The notes below the pieces were generated by a model. That model saw nothing but the letters and a program-made list of their open reading frames with translations, made no database searches and had not been told where the DNA came from. This document shows positions 1-9,116 of a stretch of 64,000 nt of DNA, one piece after another. Position 1 is the first letter of the stretch; each line of letters starts with the position of its first letter. Both the position numbers and the translations under genes were made by a program. Where the stretch lies: NCBI GenBank assembly GCA_006969385.1, contig CP030884.1, forward strand, positions 1,178,001 to 1,242,000, read 5' to 3'. The stretch is from Planctomycetaceae bacterium (GTDB taxonomy: Bacteria > Planctomycetota > Phycisphaerae > UBA1845 > UTPLA1).

Positions 1-21
1 CACGGCCCGGAGGAGGCATTC

Positions 22-2436
22 GTGTCGATCATTGCGCGCTATACCCACTGGCTGCATACCCGCTGGCCCGCCGGCAAACCCGAAAAACTGCCCGAAGTCA
101 ACGAAGACGGCACCACCGCCGTGCCCGGCCTGCGAGTGGTCGGTGATTTGACGGGCATACCGTTACTCAAGTTTGCCGTCGACAGCGGGGCGAAGGCCGT
201 TCATCGCATTCTCGACGAACCCGATTTCGAGCCCGGCGGCACCGATGCGAAACTTCTCGATATCGCCATCGTCGGCGGCGGTCTATCCGGCATTGCGGCG
301 GCGATTGAAGCCAAGAAGAAGAACTTGCGCTTTGAAGTATTCGAGGCGGCGCGCAGTTTTGCCACGATCAAGGACTTCCCCAAAGGCAAACCCATCTACA
401 CCTATCCGACGAACATGAAAACGGCCGGCGATCTCACGATGAACGCCGACGTCAAAGAAAAGCTCGTCGAAGAATTGGAGATGCAGCGGGCCCAACACGG
501 TATCGAACCGCGCACGCTGCGTATCGAACGCGTCGAGCGCAAGGGGGGCGAGTTTATTCTGCACCATGCCGAAGGCAAAACGCGCGCCAAGCGCGTGATC
601 GTCGCCATCGGGCGCAGCGGCAACTTTCGCAAACTGGGCGTACCCGGTGAAGAAACGGATAAGGTTTTCAACCGGCTGCACGATCCGAAAGAATTCAAAG
701 GCAAATGCGTGTTGGTCGTAGGCGGCGGCGATTCGGCGATGGAAGCGTCGATCGCGCTAGCGCTGGCCGGTGCCAATGTGACGCACAGCTATCGCAAGTC
801 GTCTTTCTCACGGCCCAAGCCCGACAACGTCGAGAAGCTCAAGCAGCTGCAGGCCGATCCCGATGCCGATGTTGCCATCGATCAACCCAGCTCCGAGCGC
901 GTGACGACGTCTTATTCGCGGGCGATGTGCGGCGACGACGCGGGGCAAGGCAGCGTCAGCATGGCGATGGAGACGAACGTCACCGCGATACGCGATGGTG
1001 AAGTCGACATCAAAACCAAGGATGGTAAGAAGGTCACGATCCCCAACGACGTGGTCTTCACCATGATCGGGCGCGAGCCGCCGTTGGATTTCTTTCGCAA
1101 GGCGGGCGTGCCGATTCGCGGCGAATGGCGCGCGAAACAATACGTAACGTTCGGCTTATTCCTGCTCTTTTGTTTGTGGATGTATCATTGGAAGAAGGGC
1201 GACTGGATCTTTGGTGGCGAAAACCCAATTCATAAGTTGTGGGCCAAGAAAGAGTGGTTTCCGCTGGGTGTAGTCGAATGGTTCGGATCGATCGCCCGCG
1301 ACCCGAGCAGTTTTCTTTACACGCTCAAGCATTCGATGCTGAGCCCGAGCTTTTATTACACGCTTGCCTACTGCACCTGCGTTACGGTCTTCGGCATCAA
1401 ACGCATTAAGCGCCGACGCACACCGTATGTAAAGCAGCAAACGATGTTGTTGATCGCCATTCAATGCGTGCCGCTGTTTGTGTTACCCGAACTGCTGCTA
1501 CCGTATCTGGGGCGCAACGGCTTCTTTGATGACGGCACGCGCACAGGCAAGGTCATGGATGTGTTCTGCGAACCGACGGGGCCGTCGGGGGCACAGCTAA
1601 AGGAGGCGGGATACGGAAAGCCCGAGTATTGGCCTTACCCCAAAGGACAAGAGCGCGCTTATTGGCGGTCGTACGGGCTCATCCTTGCGTGGCCACTGTT
1701 TATCTATAACTGGTTTACCAACGATCCCATGTGGGGTTGGCTCTTGTTGGGCGGGATTCAAACATTTGTCCTCATACCGCTCATGATACGCCGCTGGGGT
1801 AAGGGCTCTTACTGCGGCTGGATATGTTCCTGCGGGGCACTGGCCGAAACGATGGGCGATCAACATCGCCATAAAATGCCGCACGGTCCGTTCTGGAATC
1901 GCATGAACATGGCCGGGCAGGTGATTCTCGTGTTTGCCACGTTCCTGATGTTGATTCGCATTCTCGGCTGGCTCGGTCTCGGCTTTGCCAACACCGCCTT
2001 TGAATATCTCCTGAGGAAAGCGCCGCTGATCAACTACGCCTGGTCGGTCGATTTGATGTTGGCCGGTGTGTTGGGGGTGGCGTGCTACTTTTGGTTTTCG
2101 GGGCGCGTGTGGTGTCGCTTTGCCTGTCCGCTGGCTGCGCTGATGCATATCTACACGCGCTTCAGTCGCTTCCGTATCTTCGCGGAAAAGGAAAAGTGCA
2201 TCTCGTGCAACGTATGCACCAGCGTTTGCCATCAGGGCATCGATGTGATGAACTTCGCCAACAAAGGCCGACCGATGGAAGACCCCCAGTGCGTGCGCTG
2301 CTCGGCCTGCGTGCAAAGCTGCCCGACGGGTGTGTTGTACTTTGGGCGGTACGATAAAGATGGAAAGGTTCATCCCGATCGATTACCGGCGTCGTTGATT
2401 CGTGTGGAAGAAGTCGGCCTGCCGGCGAAGAAATAG
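22..2436 (+). CDS. FAD/NAD(P)H oxidoreductase fused to NapH/CcoG-like membrane 4Fe-4S protein
   Basis: Seen: an N-terminal two-dinucleotide-binding flavoprotein half with the FAD motif VGGGLSGIAAA (about residue 83) and the NAD(P)H motif VVGGGDSAMEA (about 233). I see no CxxC redox pair of the thioredoxin reductase type. Hydrophobic segments follow from about residue 375 to 695, with the NapH/CcoG-like cysteine motifs CGWICSCG (about 598) and CRFACP (about 699). The C-terminus has two classical 4Fe-4S motifs, CISCNVCTSVC (about 726) and CVRCSACVQSCP (about 757). Known: NapH/CcoG-type proteins move electrons at the cytoplasmic membrane. Inferred: electrons pass from NAD(P)H through FAD to the membrane iron-sulfur chain; the acceptor is unknown. 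The GTG start at 22 follows an AGGAGG at 10-15, but the frame stays open to base 1, so a longer N-terminus is possible. Confidence 0.8.
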   Translation: MSIIARYTHWLHTRWPAGKPEKLPEVNEDGTTAVPGLRVVGDLTGIPLLKFAVDSGAKAVHRILDEPDFEPGGTDAKLLDIAIVGGGLSGIAAAIEAKKKNLRFEVFEAARSFATIKDFPKGKPIYTYPTNMKTAGDLTMNADVKEKLVEELEMQRAQHGIEPRTLRIERVERKGGEFILHHAEGKTRAKRVIVAIGRSGNFRKLGVPGEETDKVFNRLHDPKEFKGKCVLVVGGGDSAMEASIALALAGANVTHSYRKSSFSRPKPDNVEKLKQLQADPDADVAIDQPSSERVTTSYSRAMCGDDAGQGSVSMAMETNVTAIRDGEVDIKTKDGKKVTIPNDVVFTMIGREPPLDFFRKAGVPIRGEWRAKQYVTFGLFLLFCLWMYHWKKGDWIFGGENPIHKLWAKKEWFPLGVVEWFGSIARDPSSFLYTLKHSMLSPSFYYTLAYCTCVTVFGIKRIKRRRTPYVKQQTMLLIAIQCVPLFVLPELLLPYLGRNGFFDDGTRTGKVMDVFCEPTGPSGAQLKEAGYGKPEYWPYPKGQERAYWRSYGLILAWPLFIYNWFTNDPMWGWLLLGGIQTFVLIPLMIRRWGKGSYCGWICSCGALAETMGDQHRHKMPHGPFWNRMNMAGQVILVFATFLMLIRILGWLGLGFANTAFEYLLRKAPLINYAWSVDLMLAGVLGVACYFWFSGRVWCRFACPLAALMHIYTRFSRFRIFAEKEKCISCNVCTSVCHQGIDVMNFANKGRPMEDPQCVRCSACVQSCPTGVLYFGRYDKDGKVHPDRLPASLIRVEEVGLPAKK

Positions 2437-2742
2437 ACGCCCGTCAACGTCCGCATAGGCTTAAAGGCCAAACGCCGGGAGCAATAACGTTGCTATCGCG
2501 TAACACGTTTTCACGCGACCCAAATATAGATACAGCCCCACGGGTCTAGTACCGTTAGTTCCCTTAGCGATCGGCCATAATCATTCAACTGCGGACGTTG
2601 CATCGCGTCGTCCCTCAATTTTAAAACATTATCGATGCAAGGACCGATATGCAGTTGCCGCCGTCATGTGCATAGCGCATTTTGATGTTGAAGGAAACTG
2701 CAAACCTCGCTTTGGATGAGGTTGCTGGAGGAAAGAAGTAAA
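2437..2742. other. intergenic, nothing recognised
   Basis: About 300 bases between the oxidoreductase gene and the next small gene. I see no convincing reading frame, RNA gene or strong terminator here. Confidence 0.5.
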
Positions 2743-2985
2743 ATGCTAACTGGTGATCATCGAAAAGACTGGGCACTTCCTGATACCGACTGTTGGGTGG
2801 CAGACGAGAACGGCGATTGGCTCAAGGGCAAAGTGATGTCCTTCGCCCCCGGCGGTTATCTCGTCATGTTGATGGGACAACACAGCAGCGTTCGCAAGGT
2901 CCGCGAATACGAAATTCGCCCGCGCGACATGTACAGCTATGACAAAGACAAGCCCGACAACGGCCCCATGGAGAAGCGCAAGTAA
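2743..2985 (+). CDS. small conserved-looking hypothetical protein (80 aa)
   Basis: I do not recognise a family. The ATG at 2743 is chosen because GGAGG lies about 12 bases upstream; an in-frame ATG at 2716 lacks a comparable site. The protein is hydrophilic with no signal peptide or membrane segment. The stretch DCWVADENGDWLKGKVM followed by a Gly-Pro-rich turn and YEIRPRDMY suggests a small beta-barrel such as a Tudor/SH3-like fold, which is inference only. It converges on the secreted dockerin-type gene, ending 15 bases from it. Coding potential is supported by the ribosome binding site and by an amino acid composition unlike random sequence. Confidence 0.6.
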   Translation: MLTGDHRKDWALPDTDCWVADENGDWLKGKVMSFAPGGYLVMLMGQHSSVRKVREYEIRPRDMYSYDKDKPDNGPMEKRK

Positions 2986-2999
2986 GCTGGCGGGGTGGG

Positions 3000-3833
3000 C
3001 TAAAAACCGCCGACAAACGCGACGACATCGAGACCGTCGCGCGAACCGTCTTCATTCACGTCGGCAAGGTCCAGCGAGCAGCCGTTAAACGCGGCTTCGT
3101 TCAACAAAGCCTGCACCAATAGGGGAACATCGTCGATGTCGATGTTCCCCGAACAATTCATATCGCCCGGTTCTACCTGCGTACCGCTCGCCACCACCGT
3201 GCTATCGACAGTCGTTTCCGTCGTTACGCCGAGTTCCATGTCGGTCTCGGAAATCGTGGCGTTGATTTGAACCGTGAGTTGCAACACGCCCATCGACTCG
3301 GAAAGATCTCCGCCAAAATCACCGACCGTCATACCGTCGAGCAGGAACATTCCTTCAGGGATTTGCCCGTCAGCCAAACCGGTGCCGTCAACAAATACCA
3401 TGCCGGTAACGGCGACTTCGTTGTTGGTTTGCGTGAAGCTGCCCGCTGTGACGGTCGCTACAGCACCCGGCGTAATGAGATCGACCTGGATATCGCCGGG
3501 GCCGGCGTCGACTTCGGCAGCCGCCAAACAACCAATGAACTCGACTACGCAAATGCTGAACTCAACAGCCTGCGTGTTCGTCAGCGACAAATCGAGCACG
3601 CGTGCGGTTCCGAATGGCGCGGCGGCAGTACCCGTTTCGATCAACACGTAACCGCTTAACGGCGACGTGTCGCTATCCGATCCGTTGCCGACCGGCGTGA
3701 ACAAGTCGATATCGACCGATGCGGACGACTGCGCGGGCTGCACGTTGAGCAGATACACTGCGGCGTTTGACATCGTAGCTGTCATCAACACGGCACAGAT
3801 AGCCGCCGAAAGCGCGAAAGCATTGCGTTGCAT
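3000..3833 (-). CDS. secreted protein with C-terminal dockerin-like segment
   Basis: Seen: a signal peptide (hydrophobic AICAVLMTATMSNA, cleavage probably after SNA) and a Ser/Thr/Asp-rich beta-type body of about 190 residues with the style of cohesin-like domains. The C-terminal segment GDMNCSGNIDIDDVPLLV...DVNEDGSRDGLDVVAFVGGF carries two calcium-loop-like Asp/Asn repeats. Known: planctomycetes encode many exported proteins ending in this dockerin-like element, whose partner is generally unknown. Inferred: exported to the periplasm or cell surface. The 277-aa length is typical of a single-domain member. No catalytic domain is visible. Confidence 0.75.
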   Translation of the reverse strand: MQRNAFALSAAICAVLMTATMSNAAVYLLNVQPAQSSASVDIDLFTPVGNGSDSDTSPLSGYVLIETGTAAAPFGTARVLDLSLTNTQAVEFSICVVEFIGCLAAAEVDAGPGDIQVDLITPGAVATVTAGSFTQTNNEVAVTGMVFVDGTGLADGQIPEGMFLLDGMTVGDFGGDLSESMGVLQLTVQINATISETDMELGVTTETTVDSTVVASGTQVEPGDMNCSGNIDIDDVPLLVQALLNEAAFNGCSLDLADVNEDGSRDGLDVVAFVGGF

Positions 3834-4044
3834 AGCCAGTCCTCGATCTTGGATTCAGGATGTTGGGTTTACCGGTTGCGGCGAAGCTACGAGAAGCGCT
3901 GCGCCTGATGAACGCAACCGATTGTATACAGGTCAAAGCCGCATTGCGACTGTCGGAGCGATGCCGCAGGTGGCCGCTTCGTCAATCACCGCAGCTAATC
4001 CCGCTTACCGTTTATGCCAACCGGGGTTATCCACTTGGCGACGT

Positions 4045-4155
4045 CTAAATTCGGTCACCCGCGTTATCGAGCGCCATTTGCAGCCAGCCGATCAGAAACT
4101 CGATCAGCAGGGTGAGCATTTCGTTTATCGCGCCGGCCAGGTCGAAGCCATCCAT
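4045..4155 (-). CDS. possible 36-aa amphipathic/hydrophobic peptide
   Basis: Seen: a short frame beginning at an ATG at 4155 preceded at good spacing by AAGGAGA on the minus strand. The product is acidic at its start, then strongly hydrophobic and amphipathic (INEMLTLLIEFLIGWLQMAL). The frame extends further upstream, but that part has no ribosome binding site and looks non-coding. No family is recognised. The single hydrophobic helix would fit a membrane-associated microprotein. The ribosome binding site is the main support, so this remains tentative. Confidence 0.35.
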   Translation of the reverse strand: MDGFDLAGAINEMLTLLIEFLIGWLQMALDNAGDRI

Positions 4156-4532
4156 CGTTTTCTCCTTAGATTTATCAACCGTGTTGGAATTCAAATCGGC
4201 CCTTAGGCGACGGTGGTGCAGGTTATATCGTGCGTGGCGAGTTATCAGACCCGACTGCGACAAAGTCGGCATAGAACCGTTACCGCAGAGCAGGTACTCC
4301 AGCGACGATACCGAGACGCCGGGAATTTGACCGGGAATCGCCGGATTCCTAGACTTTTTAATGGACTCGCGCGAGTTACCGGTCGATTTTTAGCTGACTA
4401 ACGTGTCGAAAATGGACAATCCAGTATCCTGCAGAGCGCCCCGTATCCAATTGATTTTGTGGGCGGCAGGCGTTTTCACAGGGAAATTAGCATCGCCGTC
4501 GATCGGGTCTGACCGGCGCTTCTGGGAATATC
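4156..4532. other. intergenic, nothing recognised
   Basis: Divergent intergenic space between the possible microprotein and the histidine kinase. It presumably holds the kinase promoter, but I could not pick a convincing -35/-10 pair and saw no RNA gene. Confidence 0.4.
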
Positions 4533-6197
4533 GTGGCAACATTGATGGTGCTTCAGGGCCCCGACAAGGGTCAGCGGTTTCGTATCGGTGACGCCGAGGA
4601 GTTGCTTCTCGGCCGCGCCAGCCCTACGACCCCGCTAACCGATTACACCGTCTCACGGCGGCATGCGCAACTGCATCGCGCCGGTCGCTCTTGGCTCATC
4701 GAAGACTTGCGCAGCGCCAACGGTACCTACCTAAACGACAAGCGGCTCGAGCGTCGGATACGTTTGAAAGACGGCGACCTCATCCGGATGGGCGGAACCG
4801 TGCTCGTTTGGGACGCGTCGCAGGAATCCACGCTCGACGATCACGGTATCAGCCCCGCATCGGATTTGGTCGACCTCGAATCAGATTCGCGCGAGGCGGC
4901 CTCGATCATCGGCTCTGTCGGCGCCGGCGACGACAGCATGATCCTGGCCACGCCCGCCGCTGCCGAAGCGGTGCGCTCGTGGCGCGTAATCTCCACGTTG
5001 CTCGACGCCGTCGGTGCGGGGCTAACGCCGCATCGCATGGTGCAGCGCGTGCTCGATATCGTATTTGAAGAAGTGCCCGCCAAGCGCGGCTTCATCTTGC
5101 TCAAGCAAGACAAGACCGGCCGCTACGAAACCGAAGGCGCACGCTCGGAGGAAGGCGAGACCGACAAGGTGCGTGCGTCGCGTTCGATCGTCGATCACGT
5201 GATCGATAAGCGCGAAGGCGTACTATGCTCGAACGCGATGAACGACGAGCGTTTCAACAGGCCCGGCGATACGGCGATTCAGGCGATTGGACTGAGTTCG
5301 ATTATTTGCGTGCCGATGATCGCCCACGAGGACATCGTGGGCGTGTTGTATATCGATTGCCCCATGGCGCGGCATATCTATTCCGAAGAACAACTGCGAC
5401 TGGTCGCAACGATCGGACAGATGGCGGCCATTGCGATTGAAAATTCGCGTCTCGTTACCGAGCGCATGCGCACCGAACGATTGGCGGCCGCCGGCGAAAC
5501 CGTGGCGGCGCTGTCACATTACATTAAGAATATTCTGCAGGGCCTACGCGGCGGTAGCGACATCGTGGAGATCGGCTTGCGCGAAGATAAGGTTGAGACG
5601 GTCGAGCAGGGATGGGAGATCGTCCGGCGTAATCTCGATAACATCTTCGGCCTCACGATGAACATGCTGGCCTTTGCCAAGCAGCGCGAGCCGCGCCGCG
5701 AACCGGTGCAACTCAACGCATTGCTCGACGATGTGCTGAAACTCGCCAATCCGCGCGCCGAAGAGCGCGGCATCTTACTGAAGCATACCATCGACGATAA
5801 CGTGCCGGCCATCCCGGTCGATGAAAATGGGATTCATCAGGTCGCGCTCAACATCATCAACAACGCCATCGACGCCGCACCGCGCGCCGAAGGTGTTGTC
5901 AACGTCACATTACAATTTGATGCGACCGCCGAGACGGTGACGTTGACCGTCGGCGACAATGGCGAAGGTATTCCCGACGACCTGCGCGAACGCATCTTCG
6001 ACGCGTTTTATTCGACCAAGGGCCACGGCGGGACCGGCCTCGGCTTGGCCGTTGCGAAGAAAATCATCGACGAACATCAGGGGCGCATCACGGTGAAGTC
6101 GGTCTCCGGCCAAGGCACGCTGATTCGGGTGGTATTACCGACCAACCCGCATGGCACGAATATCGATAATGCGGCCACGCATGGCCCGGCGATGTAA
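4533..6197 (+). CDS. FHA-GAF domain sensor histidine kinase
   Basis: Seen: an N-terminal FHA domain (about residues 20-95) with the phosphothreonine-binding signature residues GR, SRRH and NGTYLN; a GAF domain (about 155-310); and an H-box ALSHYIKNILQGL with His329. The ATPase domain shows an N-box (NIINNAIDAA), G1 (DNGEGIP) and G2 (GTGLGLAVAKKI). No membrane segment or signal peptide is present, so the protein is cytoplasmic. Known: FHA domains dock phosphothreonine proteins, so this links Ser/Thr kinase signalling to a two-component output. No response regulator is adjacent, so the partner is encoded elsewhere. The start is GTG at 4533; the ATG at 4545 is an alternative. Confidence 0.88.
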   Translation: MATLMVLQGPDKGQRFRIGDAEELLLGRASPTTPLTDYTVSRRHAQLHRAGRSWLIEDLRSANGTYLNDKRLERRIRLKDGDLIRMGGTVLVWDASQESTLDDHGISPASDLVDLESDSREAASIIGSVGAGDDSMILATPAAAEAVRSWRVISTLLDAVGAGLTPHRMVQRVLDIVFEEVPAKRGFILLKQDKTGRYETEGARSEEGETDKVRASRSIVDHVIDKREGVLCSNAMNDERFNRPGDTAIQAIGLSSIICVPMIAHEDIVGVLYIDCPMARHIYSEEQLRLVATIGQMAAIAIENSRLVTERMRTERLAAAGETVAALSHYIKNILQGLRGGSDIVEIGLREDKVETVEQGWEIVRRNLDNIFGLTMNMLAFAKQREPRREPVQLNALLDDVLKLANPRAEERGILLKHTIDDNVPAIPVDENGIHQVALNIINNAIDAAPRAEGVVNVTLQFDATAETVTLTVGDNGEGIPDDLRERIFDAFYSTKGHGGTGLGLAVAKKIIDEHQGRITVKSVSGQGTLIRVVLPTNPHGTNIDNAATHGPAM

Positions 6198-6326
6198 TGA
6201 GTTGGTGCAGAGCGGGACGCGAGGGGGGCGCCGCGAAGCGCATATGAATTAGTTCATAACCGTATAATTGACGGATGATGACCCACCTCTTCAAACCACA
6301 TAGAAAAGCCGAATCGCGCTGGGCTC

Positions 6327-6441
6327 GGGTGCCCCATTCTTCGCGGCAGCGAAGGGTGGGGAATCGTGGTGCCTGACTCGATATTTCCTTTCGGGCGAAT
6401 GACGATTCCCCAACCTTTCCTGCGGAAAGGATGGGGCACCC
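6327..6441. repeat. 115-bp imperfect inverted repeat, dispersed-element type
   Basis: The outer arms are GGGTGCCCCAT at 6327 and its exact complement ending at 6441. Similarity continues inwards for about 40 bases with few mismatches (inner sequence GATTCCCCA on both arms). It lies between the kinase and thiE, a common place for dispersed hairpin elements. Whether other copies exist in the genome cannot be judged from this window. Confidence 0.6.
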
Positions 6442-6557
6442 GACGATTATTCGGTGGTTAGCACATTGTGCTCCATCATTAGCAGTCAACGGATTTGAGT
6501 TTCAATCTGAGAGTCCATTCTTGGTGCGGCGCGGGACGCACTCTACAATTCTCGTCG

Positions 6558-7655
6558 ATGGATGCACCACCACCCAATCGCTCTAATCACGCCAAGGATG
6601 CGACCGTCTTTCGCATTCTCGACGCCAATCTGAATCGAGCGCGCGAAGCGTTGCGGACGATCGAAGATTTTGCGCGTTTTATTCGCAACGATGCGACCGC
6701 CGCCGCGCAATGCAAGCAAGCGCGCCATCGACTCACGCAATTTGCAACCCAGTTCGAGCGCGAACTGTTGCAGCAGCGCGATACCGTCGGTGATGTCGGT
6801 ACAACCATCACAACGACCGAGGAAGCAAGGCGCCTATCCACCGATGCAGTTGCAAAAGCCGCGTTGGGTCGTCTTACCGAAGCGCTACGCTGCATCGAAG
6901 AATACGGCAAGATGGTTAGCCCAACCGACGCCGCCGATGTCGAACAGATACGTTACGGTTGCTACACGCTGGGCCAACGGTTGTTCGAGCGACACGAATT
7001 GCTGCAGCGCATACGGACCGCGCGGCTGCACGTTTTGCTAACGGCCTCGCTGTGTCGGCACGAATGGCAACGAACGGCGATCGCCACGCTGCGCGGTGGT
7101 GCCGACGTGATTCAACTGCGCGAAAAGGAGTTAAGCGATAACGAGTTACTCGAGCGCGCCAATTGGCTGCGCGAACAAACGCGCGAACACGATGCTTCGC
7201 TTATCATCAACGATCGCGCCGACATTGCGAAACTGGTCGACGCCGACGGCGTGCATCTCGGGCAAGACGATGTACCGCCGGCAGCCGCGCGACAGATCGT
7301 TGGGCCGCTAAAGCTGGTCGGTGTCAGCACGCATAGTGTTTCGGAAGCGACGAACCCGAGAGCGCAAGCTGCCGATTATCTCGGTGTCGGTACGATGTTT
7401 GCCTCTGCCACCAAGCCGGATGTCGGCGTGGGCGGACCGACGCTGCTTTCCCACGTTGCCGATGCGGTCGCAGACGTGCCACTGGTCGGCATCGGCGGCG
7501 TCTCTGCAGAGAACGTCTTGCAAGTCGTATCCGTCGCCCCGGCTCGCACTGCCGTGGCCGTGAGTCAGGCCATCCTTGGCGCCGCAGACGTCGAAGCCGC
7601 CACGCGTGCGATGGTGGACGCGCTAACATCCGTCCGCGCGGTCGTGCCGGGCTGA
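6558..7655 (+). CDS. thiE: thiamine phosphate synthase with N-terminal ThiD2-type domain
   Basis: Known reaction: ThiE joins HMP diphosphate and the thiazole phosphate to give thiamine phosphate. Seen: the TIM-barrel C-terminal half has the family motifs QLREK (pyrimidine site), INDRADIAKLVDADGVHLGQ, YLGVGTMFASATKP and a phosphate-binding IGGV. The N-terminal ~150 residues (ILDANLNRAREALRTIEDF) match the ThiD2-type domain found fused to ThiE in planctomycetes and some other phyla. The ATG at 6558 is preferred because the protein then begins just before the conserved domain; a TTG at 6495 would add 21 residues that look non-coding. No TPP riboswitch was found upstream. Cytoplasmic. Confidence 0.9.
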   Translation: MDAPPPNRSNHAKDATVFRILDANLNRAREALRTIEDFARFIRNDATAAAQCKQARHRLTQFATQFERELLQQRDTVGDVGTTITTTEEARRLSTDAVAKAALGRLTEALRCIEEYGKMVSPTDAADVEQIRYGCYTLGQRLFERHELLQRIRTARLHVLLTASLCRHEWQRTAIATLRGGADVIQLREKELSDNELLERANWLREQTREHDASLIINDRADIAKLVDADGVHLGQDDVPPAAARQIVGPLKLVGVSTHSVSEATNPRAQAADYLGVGTMFASATKPDVGVGGPTLLSHVADAVADVPLVGIGGVSAENVLQVVSVAPARTAVAVSQAILGAADVEAATRAMVDALTSVRAVVPG

Positions 7656-7658
7656 GCC

Positions 7659-7688
7659 TTGACACATTCGCGGGCTCGGTGTGATATA
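7659..7688 (+). promoter_or_regulatory. sigma-70-type promoter of tRNA-Ala
   Basis: A perfect -35 TTGACA at 7659-7664 is followed after 17 to 18 bases by TGATAT/GATATA (7682-7688). This places transcription start a little upstream of the tRNA 5' end at 7713. Confidence 0.6.
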
Positions 7689-7712
7689 CATGGCTCAACA
7701 AAGCCCGTTTAC

Positions 7713-7785
<73 letters not shown>

Positions 7786-7847
7786 GTTTATAAGTCACGC
7801 CGAACGCATAACTTAGCGTACCTGTTAAACGGATAACAGAGCGGCTC

Positions 7848-7883
7848 ATCAAAGCAAAATTGTGTCACTGACACCTTTTTGAT
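7848..7883 (+). promoter_or_regulatory. palindrome upstream of integrase (candidate operator)
   Basis: A 13-bp perfect palindrome, GTGTCA-C-TGACAC (7862-7874), lies inside a wider dyad ATCAAA (7848-7853) and TTTGAT (7878-7883), about 20 bases before the integrase GTG. It could bind a repressor or the integrase/excisionase. The CTTTTT that follows also leaves open a weak tRNA terminator. Confidence 0.4.
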
Positions 7884-7901
7884 GTTGAGGAGTGTGCTCT
7901 C

Positions 7902-9116
7902 GTGTCATCCGTCAAAACTATCACCCCCAAATATTGCCATCACAAAAGTTCCGGGCGTGCCTATGTGACGCTGGCCGGACGGCGGAGTTACCTCGGCTCT
8001 TACGAGTCACCGGAATCATGGCAAAGGTACCATCGCCTAATCGCCGAATGGCAGACAGCAGGTTGCCCAAAGTCTGATAGACCCTCGGTACTGCTGATCG
8101 ACGATCTTATTGTCCAATATCTCAAGCACGCGGACCACTACTACCGAAAGCGGGGCAAACCCACGAGCGAAGTAAACGCCATCAAATGTTCGCTGCAGGA
8201 GTTGCATTCACTTTACGGCTCCTCGCCTGCGGCTGAATTCGGGCCCACGGAATTCAAGGCGATTCGGCAGTGCTTGATCGCCAAGGATCTAACTCGCACC
8301 ACCGTCAACGGCTATATGACCCGCATTCTGCGAATGTTCAAATGGGCCGTCAGTGAGACTTTGGTCAATGTGACGGTATTTCAGACGTTGGATTGCATCC
8401 CCAGTCTCCGGAAAGGTCGATCTACCGCTCGCGAAAATCCCCCAGTTTCACCGGCCAAACAAGAGAAAATCGACGCTGTTCTCCCCTTGTTACCGCCACC
8501 AGTTGCGACCATGGTGCAACTACAGCTTCTCACGGGTATGCGATCCGGTGAAGTCACACAGATGCGACCGTGCGACATCGATCAATCCGGTGAAATCTGG
8601 CGGTACAAGCCAGAATCCCACAAAACCGCACATCACGGTAAACGCCGCATTATCCCCATTGGACCGCGAGCCCAACAACTATTGCATCCATACCTTGATC
8701 GCGAATCGACTGCATTCCTATTTTGCCCAATTGAGGCCGAGATCGATCGCCGGAAGGTCAAAACCGGAGCGATACTTCGCTCGATTCAATCAGGCGTAAC
8801 GGAAAGCGAACGCGTTTATCGGCGACTCCCCGGGCAGCACTACACCACTGCATCATATGGGCGGGCCGTTAAGCGAGGATGCGAATCTGCGTTTCCTCCA
8901 CCGGCTGCACTAAAAGGGAATGAGCGGCGAATGTGGTGCAAGCGGCATCACTGGCACCCTCATCAGCTACGACACAACTTTGCGACTTCACTGTGCCGGG
9001 CATCGAACTTGGAATTGACCCAGAAAGTGTTAGGCCATTCTTCTCGGTCGATGACAGAGCTTTATGCGGAGCGGGACGTTGGAATGGCGGACGTCTTTAT
9101 GAAGGAAATCGGCTGA
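7902..9116 (+). CDS. int: tyrosine-type site-specific recombinase (island integrase)
   Basis: Known: catalyses integration and excision by strand exchange at att sites. Seen: a SAM-like core-binding region (about residues 60-165), then the catalytic domain with Arg214 (TGMRSGE), His354 and Arg357 (HQLRHN), His379 (GHSS) and the nucleophile Tyr388 (TELYAERD). All key residues are present, so it should be active. The 404-aa length is normal for the family. It begins 117 bases after the tRNA that forms attL, the usual position for a tRNA-targeting integrase. The GTG start at 7902 is preceded by GAGGAG. Confidence 0.93.
   Translation: MSSVKTITPKYCHHKSSGRAYVTLAGRRSYLGSYESPESWQRYHRLIAEWQTAGCPKSDRPSVLLIDDLIVQYLKHADHYYRKRGKPTSEVNAIKCSLQELHSLYGSSPAAEFGPTEFKAIRQCLIAKDLTRTTVNGYMTRILRMFKWAVSETLVNVTVFQTLDCIPSLRKGRSTARENPPVSPAKQEKIDAVLPLLPPPVATMVQLQLLTGMRSGEVTQMRPCDIDQSGEIWRYKPESHKTAHHGKRRIIPIGPRAQQLLHPYLDRESTAFLFCPIEAEIDRRKVKTGAILRSIQSGVTESERVYRRLPGQHYTTASYGRAVKRGCESAFPPPAALKGNERRMWCKRHHWHPHQLRHNFATSLCRASNLELTQKVLGHSSRSMTELYAERDVGMADVFMKEIG

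Noticed and set aside
1597-2373. 258-aa minus-strand reading frame
   Set aside because: Antisense to the conserved 4Fe-4S region of the oxidoreductase fusion; low-complexity His/Arg-rich product.
6198-6557. TPP riboswitch before thiE
   Set aside because: A CTGAGA is present, but the other conserved TPP aptamer elements are not, and no matching stems could be drawn.
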